In this document: positions 1 through 9,747 of the stretch, in pieces
Position numbering within the stretch: position 1 is the stretch's first letter
Layout of the letters: each line of letters begins with the position of its first letter
Made by a program: the position numbers and the translations under genes
Notes under the pieces: generated by a model
Databases searched by the model: none
The model's input: only the letters and a program-made list of their open reading frames with translations
What the model was told of the DNA's origin: nothing
NCBI RefSeq assembly: GCF_007096635.1
Contig: NZ_VKAA01000004.1
Span: 267,562-331,561 of the forward strand
Reading direction: 5' to 3'
Source: Mycolicibacterium sp. 018/SC-01/001
GTDB lineage: Bacteria; Actinomycetota; Actinomycetes; Mycobacteriales; Mycobacteriaceae
DNA: 64,000 nt

Positions 1-963
1 GGTGCCGGCAACGATGCGCCCCACCGTCGGCACGCCCGCGCGCACCAGCCGGCGGTAGTACTGCAGGCCCTCGTCACGCAGCGGGTCGAGCTCGTTGACC
101 GAGATCACATGCGGCGGCAGGCCGGCCAGGTCGTCGTCGGTGGCCGCCGAGGCAAAGCATGCCGGGTCGTCGGCATGGTGCCCATCGGGGTCGTAGAGCG
201 AGCCGAGAATCGCCAATTGCTCACGGCTGACGAAGTATTCGTCGTTCTCCTCCAGCGACGGCAGATCCTCGCACGTCTCCTGCCACCTGTTGGAGATGAA
301 CGGGCACTGGGCGTAGAAACCCGCGAGTTCGCCGATCCACCCGTCGCGTTTGGCCTTGTGCGCCAACGTGAGTGTCAGGTTCCCGCCGCCGGATTCGCCG
401 TTGACGACGATGTGGCTGACGCCGAGTTCGGCGCGCTGCTCGTGGACCCACCGGGCGGCCGCGGCGCAATCGTTGATACCTGCGGGGTACGGATGCGGGC
501 CCAGTGCGCCGCCGGAATTGCGGAACTCGACGCCGACGACGACGAGGCCGGTGGCGGCGAGGTGTTCCCGCAGACGCATGTAGGGCAGGTCGGCGGCGCG
601 GGCGATCGCCATCCCGCCGCCGTGCAGGTGCAGGATGGCCGGGAGTGGCCCGGACGCTTCGATGGGCCGGCTGATGAACAGCGTGATGGTGTTGCCGTCG
701 ACCCCGGTGATGCTCGTCGTCGTCGTGCTGACGCCCGGGGGCTGCGCGATGTCGGCCGCCAGCGTGTCGAAAACGGACCCGATGGCGTCCTCGGCCATTG
801 TCGCGTAGGCGAGCCGTTGATCCAGGGGTGAGTGCGCGCCGAGGCCGGACAGCGGGAACCGGCCGTCCATGCCGAAGGCCGCGAGAGCGGTGACCATGCG
901 GGGGTCTGCCCTGGGGTCGGTGGCCAGTGTGGCGTCGGGGTCGGCATGGCGTCCGTACAGCAT
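1..963 (-). CDS. alpha/beta hydrolase (esterase/lipase), 3' end outside window
   Basis: The minus-strand frame starts at ATG 963 and stays open to the left edge, so the C-terminus is missing. The protein has the hormone-sensitive-lipase (alpha/beta hydrolase 3) signature: an oxyanion-hole HGGG near residue 120, the nucleophile motif GESGGGN near residue 190, and a later DPLRDEG that carries the catalytic Asp. The catalytic His would lie beyond the edge. It probably hydrolyses short-chain carboxyl esters in the cytosol; the substrate is unknown. It lies downstream of menG on the same strand, separated by a palindromic repeat. Family assignment is firm; specificity cannot be read from sequence. 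Confidence 0.85.
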   Translation of the reverse strand, partial: MLYGRHADPDATLATDPRADPRMVTALAAFGMDGRFPLSGLGAHSPLDQRLAYATMAEDAIGSVFDTLAADIAQPPGVSTTTTSITGVDGNTITLFISRPIEASGPLPAILHLHGGGMAIARAADLPYMRLREHLAATGLVVVGVEFRNSGGALGPHPYPAGINDCAAAARWVHEQRAELGVSHIVVNGESGGGNLTLTLAHKAKRDGWIGELAGFYAQCPFISNRWQETCEDLPSLEENDEYFVSREQLAILGSLYDPDGHHADDPACFASAATDDDLAGLPPHVISVNELDPLRDEGLQYYRRLVRAGVPTVGRIVAGT

Positions 964-995
964 GGCCGTGACGCTACGTTCGCGGGCCGCGAGCG

Positions 996-1080
996 CGCGC
1001 GAAAGTACAGAAATGGCGGCGTGTCTGCGTGCAGACGCGCTCCCCCGCAAGCGGGAGGTGCCCCCAGCTCGCCGAAACTA
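996..1080. repeat. palindromic intergenic repeat, family B copy 1, with nested hairpin
   Basis: A block beginning GCGAGCGCGCGCGA and ending GCTCGCCGAAACTA matches the block at 16440-16506 over most of its length. Its ends are inverted relative to each other. This copy carries an extra insert at about 1041-1066 that is itself a perfect hairpin (CCCGC AA GCGGG followed by a C-rich tail). The last three bases, CTA, are the TAG stop of menG on the minus strand. Possible roles are terminator or REP-like mobile repeat. Confidence 0.6.
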
Positions 1081-1764
1081 GGGACGGGTGGCCGCGTGCA
1101 GCGCCACGATGCCGCCCGTCAGGTTGCGCCACGCCACATCCGTCCAGCCGGCGGCCTGGATGCGACGGGCCAGCTCAGCCTGATCGGGCCACGCGCGAAT
1201 GGACTCGGCGAGATACACGTAGGCGTCGGGGTTCGACGACACCGTGCGGGCGATCCGCGGCAGCGCCTTCATCAGGTACTCCTTGTACGTCGTCGCGAAC
1301 ACACCGTTCGTCGGCGTCGAGAACTCGCACACCACCAGCCGGCCGCCGGGACGCGTCACCCGCGCCATCTCCCGCAGTCCAGCCACATGGTCGACGACGT
1401 TGCGCAGACCGAAGCTGATCGTCACCGCATCGAACACCCCGTCGGCGAACGGCAACTTCGTGGCGTCGCCCGCGACCTTCGGCACCGGGCGGCCCGCCCC
1501 GGCCGACAGCATGCCCACCGAGAAGTCCGCCGCCACACACCACGCACCCGAGGCTGCCAGCTCGACCGTCGACACCGCTGTCCCCGCGGCGAGATCCAGC
1601 ACCCGGTCCCCCGGCCCGATCTTCAACGCCTCGCGGGTGGCCCGCCGCCAGAAGCGGTCCTGCCCGCCCGAGAGCACGGTGTTAGTCAGGTCATAGCGTC
1701 GCGCCACGCCGTCGAACATCGACGCGACCTCATGGGGGTCCTTCTCCAGCGACGCGCGGTTCAC
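1078..1764 (-). CDS. menG: demethylmenaquinone methyltransferase
   Basis: MenG/UbiE performs the last step of menaquinone synthesis, the SAM-dependent C-methylation of demethylmenaquinone. The 228-residue protein has the SAM-binding loop [12 protein letters not shown] (about residues 55-66) and the UbiE signatures ([12 protein letters not shown] near the N-terminus, SFGLRNV in the middle). It aligns along its full length with M. tuberculosis Rv0558 as I remember that sequence. The start is GTG at 1764. The stop codon lies inside a palindromic repeat. menD, menC, menB, menE and menA are all within the same window, which supports the role. Confidence 0.95.
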   Translation of the reverse strand: MNRASLEKDPHEVASMFDGVARRYDLTNTVLSGGQDRFWRRATREALKIGPGDRVLDLAAGTAVSTVELAASGAWCVAADFSVGMLSAGAGRPVPKVAGDATKLPFADGVFDAVTISFGLRNVVDHVAGLREMARVTRPGGRLVVCEFSTPTNGVFATTYKEYLMKALPRIARTVSSNPDAYVYLAESIRAWPDQAELARRIQAAGWTDVAWRNLTGGIVALHAATRP

Positions 1765-1829
1765 ACGGCCGAACGTATCACCGGCCCCGCCGGGGAATGG
1801 ATCGCGCCGGTGAGGGCATTGAACCGCGC

Positions 1830-2654
1830 ATGAGCGAAAAAGTGTGGTTCATCACCGGGGCCTCGCGAGGCTTCGGACGCGAATGGACGATCGCCGCGCT
1901 GGAACGCGGCGACAAGGTCGCCGCGACCGCCCGCGACCTGTCCACCCTCGACGATCTCGTCACCAAGCACGGCGATGCCCTGCTGCCGATCCGCCTCGAC
2001 GTCACCGACCGCGAGGCCGACTTCGCCGCCGTCAAGCAGGCCCACGATCACTTCGGCCGGCTCGACATCGTCGTCAACAACGCCGGCTACGGACAGTTCG
2101 GCTTCGTCGAGGAGCTGTCCGAATCCGAAGCCCGCGACCAGATCGAGACGAACGTCTTCGGCGCGCTCTGGGTCACCCAGGCCGCGCTGCCCTACCTGCG
2201 TGCCCAGCGCAGCGGCCACATCATCCAGGTGTCCTCGATAGGCGGCATCACCGCCTTCCCGAACGTGGGCATCTACCACGCGTCGAAGTGGGCGCTCGAG
2301 GGATTCAGCCAGGCGCTGGCACAGGAGGTCGCCGACTTCGGTGTACACGTGACGCTGATCGAGCCGGGAGGATTCTCCACCGACTGGGCGGGCCCGTCGG
2401 CCAAGCACGCCGCCGAACTGCCGGACTACGCCGAGATCCACGCCAAGGCGAGCGAGGCGCGCGCCACGCGCAGCTCCACGCCCGGCGATCCGAAGGCGTC
2501 TGCTCGGGCGATCCTCAAGGTCGTCGACGCCCCGGAGCCGCCGCTGCGTGTCTTCTTCGGCGAGCTGCCCCTGCAGCTGGCCAAGGCCGACTACGAGAAG
2601 CGACTGGCGACGTGGGAGCAATGGCAGCCGGTGGCGCTGGAGGCGCAGGGCTGA
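1830..2654 (+). CDS. short-chain dehydrogenase/reductase (SDR)
   Basis: Classical SDR of 274 residues: nucleotide-binding TGASRGFGR near residue 9, NNAG near residue 86, catalytic Ser in the VSSIGG segment and YHASK as the Tyr/Lys pair. It is an NAD(P)-dependent oxidoreductase acting on a hydroxyl or carbonyl substrate that cannot be named. The ATG at 1830 is preferred over an upstream in-frame start because it places the Rossmann beta-strand at the N-terminus as in the family. It is divergent from menG (about 65 bases between starts), so they may share a promoter region. Confidence 0.85.
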   Translation: MSEKVWFITGASRGFGREWTIAALERGDKVAATARDLSTLDDLVTKHGDALLPIRLDVTDREADFAAVKQAHDHFGRLDIVVNNAGYGQFGFVEELSESEARDQIETNVFGALWVTQAALPYLRAQRSGHIIQVSSIGGITAFPNVGIYHASKWALEGFSQALAQEVADFGVHVTLIEPGGFSTDWAGPSAKHAAELPDYAEIHAKASEARATRSSTPGDPKASARAILKVVDAPEPPLRVFFGELPLQLAKADYEKRLATWEQWQPVALEAQG

Positions 2655-2665
2655 GACCGCCGGAG

Positions 2666-3064
2666 TCAGTCCACGGTCCTCTCGATGTCGGCCCAGAGTT
2701 CGTCGCGCTCGGGCTCGGGCACCGTCGGCGAGAACGCGACCACGATCGTCGCGATCTGGCGTAGGCCCCGGTCGCCGGCATAACGCTGCGCCGCTCCGGT
2801 ACCCGCGAAGGACATGACCGTGAACCTGTTCGTGGTGACAGCCTGAGCGCAGCCTGCCTGCGGGCAATCTGCGCGCGTGGTGTCCACCGGATTCAGCAGG
2901 ATGTGCCTCTCAGCCTGCAGGTGATCGACCACGACACCGGCCGTGGTCGCACCCTCGGGTGCGGCGTGTGTGACTGTCGGCGCCGACGGCGGCGGCGACG
3001 CATGACAACCGCCGCAGGCCAGAAGCGTCACCGACGCGCAGAGCAGGACGATCCGCGGGGTCAT
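2666..3064 (-). CDS. small putative lipoprotein of unknown function
   Basis: The 132-residue protein begins with a short hydrophobic signal ending in LLAC/CGGC, consistent with a lipobox, then a Ser/Pro/Thr-rich linker typical of mycobacterial lipoproteins. The mature part contains two further cysteines (CPQAGC). The ATG at 3064 is chosen because it gives a normal lipoprotein signal; the longer frame adds about 20 residues without signal character. It is convergent with the upstream SDR (11 bases between stops). I do not recognise a family. Confidence 0.6.
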   Translation of the reverse strand: MTPRIVLLCASVTLLACGGCHASPPPSAPTVTHAAPEGATTAGVVVDHLQAERHILLNPVDTTRADCPQAGCAQAVTTNRFTVMSFAGTGAAQRYAGDRGLRQIATIVVAFSPTVPEPERDELWADIERTVD

Positions 3065-3236
3065 CGGATGGCGTCTACAACGCAGAACAGCCGCGCCCAC
3101 CCGGTGAACCACTGCCGCCACCACGGGTTCACTCCTTTCGACTCAGTCCCTCGTCTGCTTTCCGGGCCCGCCCCCGTCATACGAGACCGAGCGCTCCCCC
3201 CGCAAGGGGTTCAGGCTGAGGATCCGCCCGACGCAT

Positions 3237-3869
3237 TCAGATGGCGGCGAGTTCGGCGATGCCGCGATCGCCGAACGTCTCGACGTCTTTGAGCCGCAGC
3301 GACACTCGCTGACCGAGCTCTTCGACGGCATCGAGCCCGACCGCAGCCCACGCGAACCACGGGCCGACCTGTGTCTGGGATTCCAGCCGCTGCATCGTCG
3401 TCACGACGCCAGTGACGGACGGGTCGAACTCGACCACGCAATGGCCGCCGTCACGCAGCAGTGCCCGGCACCGGTTGAACAGGCGCAACGGGTCGGCGCC
3501 CATGCCGATGGTGCCGTCGGCCAGCACGACCGTCTGCCACCAGCCCTCACGCGGAAGCTCGTCGAACACATCACCGCGCAATCCCCTGGCGCCCCGTCGC
3601 GCGGCGAGATGCACCGCGACCGCCGACTGGTCGATCCCCAACGCGGGGACGCCGTGGCGCGTCAGCCAGGCGACCACCCTGCCCGGCCCGCAGCCGAGGT
3701 CGATGGTCGGCCCCTCGCATCGTGCCACCAGCGCCGCGTCGCACCGATCGTCCTCGCAGTCGCCGAGCCAACGATCGACGGGTAGTTCTCGAGTCTGGTA
3801 GTCGGCTCCGCGGATCCAGCAGTGCTGCCCGCTGAGGGCGGCTTCGTAGACCGCACCGATCATCACCAT
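3237..3869 (-). CDS. class I SAM-dependent methyltransferase (paralogue of the gene at 33583)
   Basis: About 210 residues with SAM motif I IDLGCGPGRV near residue 75 and a Rossmann-like methyltransferase fold. It is clearly homologous over its full length to the methyltransferase at 33583-34212 of this window, sharing the N-terminal LPV/W pattern, the CEGPTIDLGCGPGR block, a D-x-S-A-x-A-V-x-L-A block and VLADG/VLLADG. The start is ATG 3869 behind GGAG; an ATG six bases further in (3863) would match the paralogue start exactly. The substrate is unknown. It is immediately upstream of the mannosyltransferase mgtA (62 bases), but co-regulation is only inferred from strand and spacing. Confidence 0.8.
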   Translation of the reverse strand: MVMIGAVYEAALSGQHCWIRGADYQTRELPVDRWLGDCEDDRCDAALVARCEGPTIDLGCGPGRVVAWLTRHGVPALGIDQSAVAVHLAARRGARGLRGDVFDELPREGWWQTVVLADGTIGMGADPLRLFNRCRALLRDGGHCVVEFDPSVTGVVTTMQRLESQTQVGPWFAWAAVGLDAVEELGQRVSLRLKDVETFGDRGIAELAAI

Positions 3870-3931
3870 CCCCGCTCTCCGCTGAGCCGCCGCAGCTGGG
3901 CAGAGATACCCGGCCCGGCCAGCAGACAAAC

Positions 3932-5059
3932 TCAGGCGGCGCGAATCCCCCGGCGGCCTGCGACCTCGTCGTAGTGGCCGAGCAGCTCGTCGCAGATCAC
4001 CGGCCAGGTGCGGCCGAGGACGCTGCGGCGCGCCGCGAGCGAGTAGCGGCGCCGCTCGGCGATCAGATGGTCGACGGACTCCGAGAGCCTGTCGGTGAAC
4101 TCGGTGACCGGCAGCAGCAGTCCGGTGCGGTACGGAGCCACCAGGTCGCGCGGGCCGCCCGCATCAGGCGCGATCACCGGTACCCCCGACGCCATGGCCT
4201 CCTGCACCGCCTGGCAGAACGTCTCGTGTTCTCCGGCATGGACGAAGACGTCCATGCTGGCGTAGGCCGTGGCGAGGTCGGCCCCGTAGAGAGCGCCGGT
4301 GAACCGAGCCTTCGGCAGCTGAGCCTCGAGTTTTGCGCGGTCCACGCCGTCACCGACGATGACGACCTGCACATCGTCGCGCTCGGCGAGCGGCGCCAGC
4401 CGTTCCACATGCTTCTCCGGCGCGAGCCTGCCGACGAAGCCGACGACCGGCTTGCCCTCCGGCGACCACGTCCGATGCAGCTGCTCGTCGCGCGCCGACG
4501 GGGCGAACCCGGTCACGTCCACGCCGCGGGCCCACCGGTGCACACGCGGGACACCGTGCGCGACAAGATCATCCAGTGCCGCAGTGGACGGTGCCAGCGT
4601 GCGGTCGGCCTTGCTGTGCAGTCGGCGAGTCCACGCCCACGCCGCGTGCGACATGACACCGACGCCGTAACTCTGCGCGAAGCCGGCCACATCCGTCTGG
4701 AACACCGCGACCGACGGAACGCCGAGATACCGGGCAGCGTGCACACCACCCCACCCCAGCAGCGCCGGTGACGCCAGGTGCACCACATCGGGATCGAATC
4801 CGCGCAGCACGCCCACCATGCGCGGCCGCGGCACCCCCAGCGGCAACGACGTCACCTTCGGGAACATCATCGACGGCACGCGGTGGATGCGGGTGCCGTC
4901 GTGCACCCGTTCGGCTGCCGGCTCACCACGCGGGGTGTCGGGCGCGATGACCAGGACCTCGTGACCGGTGCGACGGAGATGCTCCATCACCCGAAGCACC
5001 GAATTGGTGACGCCGTTGACATTCGGGAGGAACGACTCTGCGACGATTGCGACGCGCAC
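3932..5059 (-). CDS. mgtA: GDP-mannose-dependent alpha-mannosyltransferase MgtA/PimB
   Basis: GT4-family glycosyltransferase of 375 residues, nearly collinear with M. tuberculosis Rv0557. The N-terminal [19 protein letters not shown] is the donor-side Rossmann domain; the C-terminal domain has the E-x7-E-type nucleotide-sugar segment [17 protein letters not shown]. Rv0557 was first called PimB and later assigned mannosyltransfer to a glucuronosyl diacylglycerol acceptor (lipomannan-like glycolipid); that is literature knowledge, not visible here. GTG at 5059 is preferred because the frame extends 98 residues upstream without homology. It acts at the cytoplasmic face of the membrane. Confidence 0.9.
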   Translation of the reverse strand: MRVAIVAESFLPNVNGVTNSVLRVMEHLRRTGHEVLVIAPDTPRGEPAAERVHDGTRIHRVPSMMFPKVTSLPLGVPRPRMVGVLRGFDPDVVHLASPALLGWGGVHAARYLGVPSVAVFQTDVAGFAQSYGVGVMSHAAWAWTRRLHSKADRTLAPSTAALDDLVAHGVPRVHRWARGVDVTGFAPSARDEQLHRTWSPEGKPVVGFVGRLAPEKHVERLAPLAERDDVQVVIVGDGVDRAKLEAQLPKARFTGALYGADLATAYASMDVFVHAGEHETFCQAVQEAMASGVPVIAPDAGGPRDLVAPYRTGLLLPVTEFTDRLSESVDHLIAERRRYSLAARRSVLGRTWPVICDELLGHYDEVAGRRGIRAA

Positions 5060-5150
5060 GTCCCGACGGTGACAGGACGAGCTGTCTCGGAGGTTGCGAG
5101 CAGGGATATGTCGCGCGAATTGCCCGTGGTGCGGCGTTATTCTTCCCAGC

Positions 5151-5837
5151 ATGCGGACGACGCCGGCGGTGCGACTCCTGGTCGTGCTCGCCCTGCTGCT
5201 CGGCACCGTCGGCTGCGCCAAGGACATCACCGGCACCGCGCGCCCCGACCCCGTCCGCGCACCGCTGGGCCTGTCGGACGACGGTTTCGGCGTCGTCGCG
5301 GGATTCGACGACGCACCCGCGAAGATCGAGATCTTCACCGAACCGCAGTGCACGCACTGCCACGATCTGCAGCATGAGTTCGGCGATCAGATCGCCTACT
5401 ACATCGCGGTGGGCGGCGTGCAGGTCACCTACCGTCCGCTCACGTTCCTCGACGAAGAGGGGCAGGGGTATTCGGCTGCCGTCGTGAACGCGATGTTCGC
5501 CGCGGCCGAACCCGGCGGCGACTCCACGACATCCGGTGTGCAGTTCCAGCACTTCGTCGAAGAGCTGTGGGCACAGCAGGATCCGGGCGGGCCTGCATTC
5601 TCCGGCGACGAACTGGCCACCATCGCGCGAACCGCGGGGCTCCCCGAACCCGTTGTCGCCAATGTCGCCAAAGCCCGTGAGATGGTCGACGTCGCCGCTC
5701 TGGAAGACGCGAACTTCCAGGCGCTCTACGCCGCCGATCCCGTCAACGTCGGGACACCGACCGTCGTCGACCTGGACTCCGGGGAGAAGGTCGACATCTC
5801 CGACTCCGACTGGCTGGATCAGCTCGTCGCGTCCTGA
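5151..5837 (+). CDS. DsbA-like thioredoxin-fold lipoprotein
   Basis: The 228-residue protein has a signal peptide ending in the lipobox GTVGC, so it is predicted to be exported and lipid-anchored. After a linker comes [11 protein letters not shown], a CxxC redox motif (CTHC) of the DsbA/thioredoxin type, then a DsbA-like helical insertion and a final cis-Pro region near VGTPTVVDL. It is likely to act in extracytoplasmic thiol-disulfide exchange. It is divergent from mgtA and overlaps the 3' end of the DUF3592 gene by 19 bases. The partner protein is unknown. Confidence 0.8.
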   Translation: MRTTPAVRLLVVLALLLGTVGCAKDITGTARPDPVRAPLGLSDDGFGVVAGFDDAPAKIEIFTEPQCTHCHDLQHEFGDQIAYYIAVGGVQVTYRPLTFLDEEGQGYSAAVVNAMFAAAEPGGDSTTSGVQFQHFVEELWAQQDPGGPAFSGDELATIARTAGLPEPVVANVAKAREMVDVAALEDANFQALYAADPVNVGTPTVVDLDSGEKVDISDSDWLDQLVAS

Positions 5838-6352
5838 AGCACTGTGGTGTCCCCCGCATCCAGGCGTCGTTGCACGAGCGCGGTGACGCTCAGCGCGGCG
5901 GCAGCGACCAGCCAGCCCAGTACCGCGATCGAACCGGCGGGGATGATCGCCAGCGAAGCGTCGCGGCCCTGCACCCGCACCAGATCGGGGTCGTTGGTGT
6001 CGTATTCAACGTAGATCCGCATGCCGTTCTCCAGCTCGGAGGGATACAGCACGCCCAGCTCCGGCCGGTAGGTGACCCGGTCGGGGGTGACGAACTCGAT
6101 CGTCGAACGCCGCGGACCCGCATCGAGCACGGTAGCTTCGGCCACCCCCAGGTGCCGCTCGATCTGTCGATCGTTGCGCCAGGCACCCACCATCAGCAGG
6201 ACCGACTGCAGCGTCACCAGACACGCCAGCACGACGATGCCGATGCGTATCCGGCGGAGCACCCGGCCGCGCCGCGTCTCCCCCGGCTCGCCGTACAGAT
6301 GCGGAATGATGAACTGCCACAACGCCTTCAGACGTTCGAGCAGTGCCGTCAC
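5819..6352 (-). CDS. DUF3592 membrane protein downstream of menD
   Basis: The 177-residue protein has one transmembrane helix after a basic segment (around residues 30-50), a central beta-rich domain and a second membrane helix near the C-terminus, the usual DUF3592 layout. Start GTG at 6352 overlaps the menD stop by four bases (GTGA), so the two are translationally coupled. It corresponds positionally to Rv0556. No enzymatic residues are apparent; function unknown. Confidence 0.8.
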   Translation of the reverse strand: MTALLERLKALWQFIIPHLYGEPGETRRGRVLRRIRIGIVVLACLVTLQSVLLMVGAWRNDRQIERHLGVAEATVLDAGPRRSTIEFVTPDRVTYRPELGVLYPSELENGMRIYVEYDTNDPDLVRVQGRDASLAIIPAGSIAVLGWLVAAAALSVTALVQRRLDAGDTTVLQDATS

Positions 6353-7989
6353 AGGGCGGCCTTGATCGACGCATGCAGCGCACGCAGCGACGACCGGTCG
6401 GCCTTGACCTCGAACACCCGGATGCCGTCGTGGGGTTCGTCGAGAGCAGCGGCGAGATCGGCCGCCTCGATCTGCCGGTTCTCGACGTGATAGGCGCGGC
6501 ACAGCGCGCCCACATCGACGTCGTGTGGCGTGCCGAAGATGCGGGAGGACACGTCGGCGAAGCGCGGATCCCCTTGCTCGAGCACCTCGAAGATGCCGCC
6601 GCCGTTGTCATTCGACACCACGATGGTCAACCCGCTCGGGATGGGCTCGGTCGGCCCGACGAGCAGACCCGAGCTGTCGTGCACGAACGTGAGATCACCG
6701 ATCAGGGCGATGGTGCGGCCCCCGGTGGCGTGTTCGTGGGCCAGCGCCGCGCCGATGGCGGTCGATACCGTGCCGTCGATACCGGCGACACCGCGATTGG
6801 AGCGGACCGTGACGTCGGGGGTGTTGAAACCGACCAATGCGATGTCGCGCACCGGATTACTCGCGCCGAGGACCAGCTGATCGCCGGGCCGGACCGCGTC
6901 GGCGACCGCTGCGGCGACGTGCAGCCCGGTGGTCAGCGAGTGCGCCTCGAGCTGTACGCGCACCGCCTTACACGCCTGAGCGTGAGCCTGCGCGCACCGG
7001 TCGAGCCAATCCTGCGCCGGTGCGCCCGAGGGGATCGCGCGGGTGCCTGTCGCCTGCGAGTTGCCCGACACGTCGGGCCATCGGGGCCCGGTGGTCAACG
7101 CGTACACCGGAATCGACGGATCCGCGAGCAACGCCGACACCGGCCGGTGCAGCGTCGGACGACCCAGCATGATGACCTGCTTCGGCCGAATCAGGTTCAG
7201 CGCCAACGGATGTAGCGGGGTGGCGGCATGGGGGGCCGTCGGCTCGGCGACGGTGGGCAGATGGGCGAGGTTGGGGTGCACGCCGGCACCGTGGCCGGCG
7301 ATGACGACGGTGTCGGGCGTGACGTCGATGTCGAGCGTCTGATCGAACGTCACCGGCGGTGTGATCGTCCACGGCCTGCCCTCCGGGCGGCCCTCGGGGG
7401 CATAGGGCGCTCCGGGCTCCTCGACCGCCGGGACCAGCGGTTCCCGCAACGGGATGTCGAACTGCACGGGCCCGGCGTTGGCCGACCGCGATCCCGTCGC
7501 GGCCACCAGCACCCGGCACGTCGCCGACCGCCACTGCGCGTTGAACGCGGCCATCTTCTCGGGCGCATCCTCCGCCAGGCCGAGGCTGATGTTGGCCCGC
7601 ACCTGGGTGCCGAAGTAGCCGAGCTGCTCGAACGTCTGGTTGGCGCCGGTGCCGAGCAATTCGTAGGGCCGGTTGGCGCTCAGCACGATCAGCGGCACGC
7701 GGGCGTAGTTGGCCTCCACCACGGCCGGCCCGAGGTTGGCCACCGCGGTGCCCGACGTCATCGCCACGCACACCGGGGCACCCTGCGCGACGGCCAGGCC
7801 GATGGCCAGGAAGCCGGCAGTGCGCTCGTCGATGCGCACGTGCAGGCGGAGGCGGCCGTCACGGTCGGCGTCGTGCAGGGCGAACGCGAGCGGGGCATTG
7901 CGCGAGCCGGGGCACAGCACGACGTCGCGGACGCCGCCGCGGATCAGCTCGTCGACGACCACCCGAGCCTGCGCGGTCGAGGGGTTCAC
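6349..7989 (-). CDS. menD: 2-succinyl-5-enolpyruvyl-6-hydroxy-3-cyclohexene-1-carboxylate synthase
   Basis: MenD is the ThDP-dependent enzyme that adds the succinyl semialdehyde unit from 2-oxoglutarate to isochorismate, the first committed step to menaquinone. The 546 residues match the M. tuberculosis enzyme almost throughout: [13 protein letters not shown] near residue 30, the catalytic-Glu region [11 protein letters not shown], and the ThDP/Mg segment [13 protein letters not shown] with NDNGGG. The GTG at 7989 is chosen because the M. tuberculosis protein begins MNPST; a GTG one codon earlier overlaps the upstream stop by one base. It forms an operon with the hydrolase upstream and DUF3592 downstream. 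Confidence 0.97.
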   Translation of the reverse strand: MNPSTAQARVVVDELIRGGVRDVVLCPGSRNAPLAFALHDADRDGRLRLHVRIDERTAGFLAIGLAVAQGAPVCVAMTSGTAVANLGPAVVEANYARVPLIVLSANRPYELLGTGANQTFEQLGYFGTQVRANISLGLAEDAPEKMAAFNAQWRSATCRVLVAATGSRSANAGPVQFDIPLREPLVPAVEEPGAPYAPEGRPEGRPWTITPPVTFDQTLDIDVTPDTVVIAGHGAGVHPNLAHLPTVAEPTAPHAATPLHPLALNLIRPKQVIMLGRPTLHRPVSALLADPSIPVYALTTGPRWPDVSGNSQATGTRAIPSGAPAQDWLDRCAQAHAQACKAVRVQLEAHSLTTGLHVAAAVADAVRPGDQLVLGASNPVRDIALVGFNTPDVTVRSNRGVAGIDGTVSTAIGAALAHEHATGGRTIALIGDLTFVHDSSGLLVGPTEPIPSGLTIVVSNDNGGGIFEVLEQGDPRFADVSSRIFGTPHDVDVGALCRAYHVENRQIEAADLAAALDEPHDGIRVFEVKADRSSLRALHASIKAAL

Positions 7990-7991
7990 CA

Positions 7992-8774
7992 CTACAGGGT
8001 ATCGGCGAAGAAATTGAGGATCGCGGTGTTGACCACCTGCGGCTTCTCGATGAAGCCGAGGTGCCCGGTGCCCGGGATCTCCAGGAATGTGGCGTTCGGC
8101 ATCGCGTTGGCCACCTCGCGGCCGAGGTAGGCGGGCAGCACGACGTCGTCGGCGAAGCCGATCACCAGCGTGGGCGTCTGCACGTTCTGGTAGGCGGCCA
8201 GGCGGCTGCTCTGCGGCGCGATCGACAGCTGTGTGCGCATCCCCGGGGTCGGCTTCTGCGGCCACATCGTGAACATGTCGATCCAGTCCCTGATCGCGTT
8301 GTCGTCGTTCAGCGTCTTCGGTGAAAAGCTCTCCAGCAGGCGCACTTTCGCTTCGAACTCGACCGGCAGCTCGATACCCGAAGCCGCCAGCGCCTCTTCG
8401 CCGCGCCAGAAGAAGTCTCGCGCGCGATCGTGGCGGCCGCGGGTGGCCATCAGCACCGCCGAGCGCACCAGATCGGGGCGGGCGACCATCAGCTCCTGGG
8501 CGATGTAGGAACCCATCGACAGCGCGACGATGCGCACCGGGGCCAGGCCCAGCTTCTCGATGATGTCGACGACGTCGCCGACCATCGTCTCGGTGGTGAA
8601 GCCGTCGGCGTTCTCGGTCGCACCCACGCCGCGGTTGTCGAACGTCACACATCGGTAGCCCGCGCGGGTGAACACCGGCACCTGGTGCAGATGCCAGGTG
8701 CGACCGGCGCCCCCGCGGCCGGCGATGAAGAGCACCGGGTCGCCGGTACCGCGATCGTCGTAGGCCAAATTCAC
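7992..8774 (-). CDS. bpoC: alpha/beta hydrolase, BpoC-like; candidate MenH
   Basis: 260 residues resembling M. tuberculosis Rv0554 (BpoC). It shows an oxyanion-hole segment FIAGRGGAG near residue 17, the nucleophile elbow ALSMGS near residue 95, an acid in GFADDVV and the catalytic His in GTGHLGF. BpoC was named as a non-heme peroxidase, but hydrolase-fold enzymes beside menD in other bacteria are MenH (SHCHC synthase, pyruvate elimination from the MenD product). No other MenH candidate is in the window, so this role is plausible but inferred. Its stop abuts the menD start, which implies co-translation. Confidence 0.85.
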   Translation of the reverse strand: MNLAYDDRGTGDPVLFIAGRGGAGRTWHLHQVPVFTRAGYRCVTFDNRGVGATENADGFTTETMVGDVVDIIEKLGLAPVRIVALSMGSYIAQELMVARPDLVRSAVLMATRGRHDRARDFFWRGEEALAASGIELPVEFEAKVRLLESFSPKTLNDDNAIRDWIDMFTMWPQKPTPGMRTQLSIAPQSSRLAAYQNVQTPTLVIGFADDVVLPAYLGREVANAMPNATFLEIPGTGHLGFIEKPQVVNTAILNFFADTL

Positions 8775-8794
8775 CCCGACGACGCTACTGGACT

Positions 8795-8847
8795 GCGATT
8801 TCGGCGTGCTTATCGACGGTCAGCGACGACGAACACGCCGAAATCGC
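8795..8847. repeat. 53-base palindromic repeat, family A copy 1
   Basis: The outer arms GCGATTTCGGCGTG and CACGCCGAAATCGC are perfect inverted repeats; the core contains AGCGACGACGA. The same 53-base unit occurs at 9733 and 21651 in the same orientation. This copy lies in the divergent space between the bpoC-like gene and the DUF559 gene. Confidence 0.8.
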
Positions 8848-8889
8848 TGGGGACGGAACCGCGTGGGCGTCTGGTGCGTCCGTTCATGC

Positions 8890-9747
8890 ATGCTCGATGA
8901 CTATTTCCGACGTCACGATGGCGTCATCACGCTCGCTCAAGCCCAGACCGCCGGACTGAGCCACGCCGCTGTGCAGCGGCGAGTCACCTCGGGCCGTTGG
9001 GTGCGGCGGGCTCGCGGCGTGTACTCGGTGAACGACCAGCCGTTCACTGATGCCGCCCGCATCCGCGCCGCGGTGTGGGGCTACGGGCCCGAGGCTGCCG
9101 GCAGCGGACTGACAGCCGCGTGGTGGCACGGCTTGACCAAGTTCGCCCCGGAAATGGTCGAGATCACGGTTCCGCGCAACAGCAATGGTCGACAGCACCC
9201 CGGCTGCGTGCCTCGACGAAGGGACCTTCCGAGCCGGGATGTATCCGAGGTCAAGGGCCTGCGCGTGACAAGCCTGGCGCTCACCGTGGTCGAGGCTGCG
9301 GCACGGCGCGGCGGCGGCGCGAGGCTGCTCGACACAGCCCTGCAGACGACGGTTGACCTGCCGCCGTTGTGGCAAGCTCACCTGCGCCACAAGGGCCGCT
9401 ACGGTTCGCCACGCTCACGACGACTGCTCCAGGCAGCCGACCACGGCGCCCGGTCCGCGGCCGAGCGGCTTCTGCTCAAGCTGCTGCGGGCCGCAGCAAT
9501 CACGGGGTGGCGGGCGAACTATCCGGTCGGCGGCTATCGCGTCGACGTGGCGTTTCCCGCGGCGAAGGTCGCCATTGAGGTCGACGGGTTCGCATTCCAC
9601 AGTGGCGCCGCGGAATTTCAGATCGACCGCACTCGCCAGAATGAGATTGTCCTGCTCAATTGGCAGATGCTCCGATTCACCTGGTTAGACCTCACGGAAT
9701 ACCCGGAGCGGGTGATCGCCGTCATCCGGTCGGCGATTTCGGCGTGA
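8890..9747 (+). CDS. DUF559 nuclease-fold protein with AbiEi-like winged-helix N-terminus
   Basis: 285 residues. The N-terminal 60 residues (GVITLAQAQTAGLSHAAVQRR onward, then RGVY) look like the AbiEi-type winged-helix domain seen in type IV antitoxin relatives. The C-terminal third has a DUF559/Vsr-like PD-(D/E)xK core: YRVDVAFPAAKVAIEVDG followed by a Q-x-D-R-x-R-Q-N segment. ATG 8890 is preferred; the upstream extension comes out of repeat DNA. It sits between two copies of the family A repeat, and its last codons and TGA stop are provided by the second copy. No cognate toxin gene is next to it, so an antitoxin role is not supported locally. Confidence 0.8.
   Translation: MLDDYFRRHDGVITLAQAQTAGLSHAAVQRRVTSGRWVRRARGVYSVNDQPFTDAARIRAAVWGYGPEAAGSGLTAAWWHGLTKFAPEMVEITVPRNSNGRQHPGCVPRRRDLPSRDVSEVKGLRVTSLALTVVEAAARRGGGARLLDTALQTTVDLPPLWQAHLRHKGRYGSPRSRRLLQAADHGARSAAERLLLKLLRAAAITGWRANYPVGGYRVDVAFPAAKVAIEVDGFAFHSGAAEFQIDRTRQNEIVLLNWQMLRFTWLDLTEYPERVIAVIRSAISA

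Noticed and set aside
2818..2836. A second KstR-like site at GAACCTGTTC
   Set aside because: The outer T of TnnAACnnGTTnnA is missing and it lies inside a coding region.
3180..3236. Another copy of the nested C-rich hairpin seen at 1041
   Set aside because: Only a short CCCCCGCAAGGGG stretch is shared; too little to call.
6349..8652. A 767-codon frame containing menD
   Set aside because: The first 220 codons are antisense-like shadow of the hydrolase gene; homology to MenD begins at GTG 7989.
8890..9747. A type IV toxin-antitoxin pair
   Set aside because: The AbiEi-like domain is fused to a DUF559 domain and no AbiEii-type toxin gene is adjacent.
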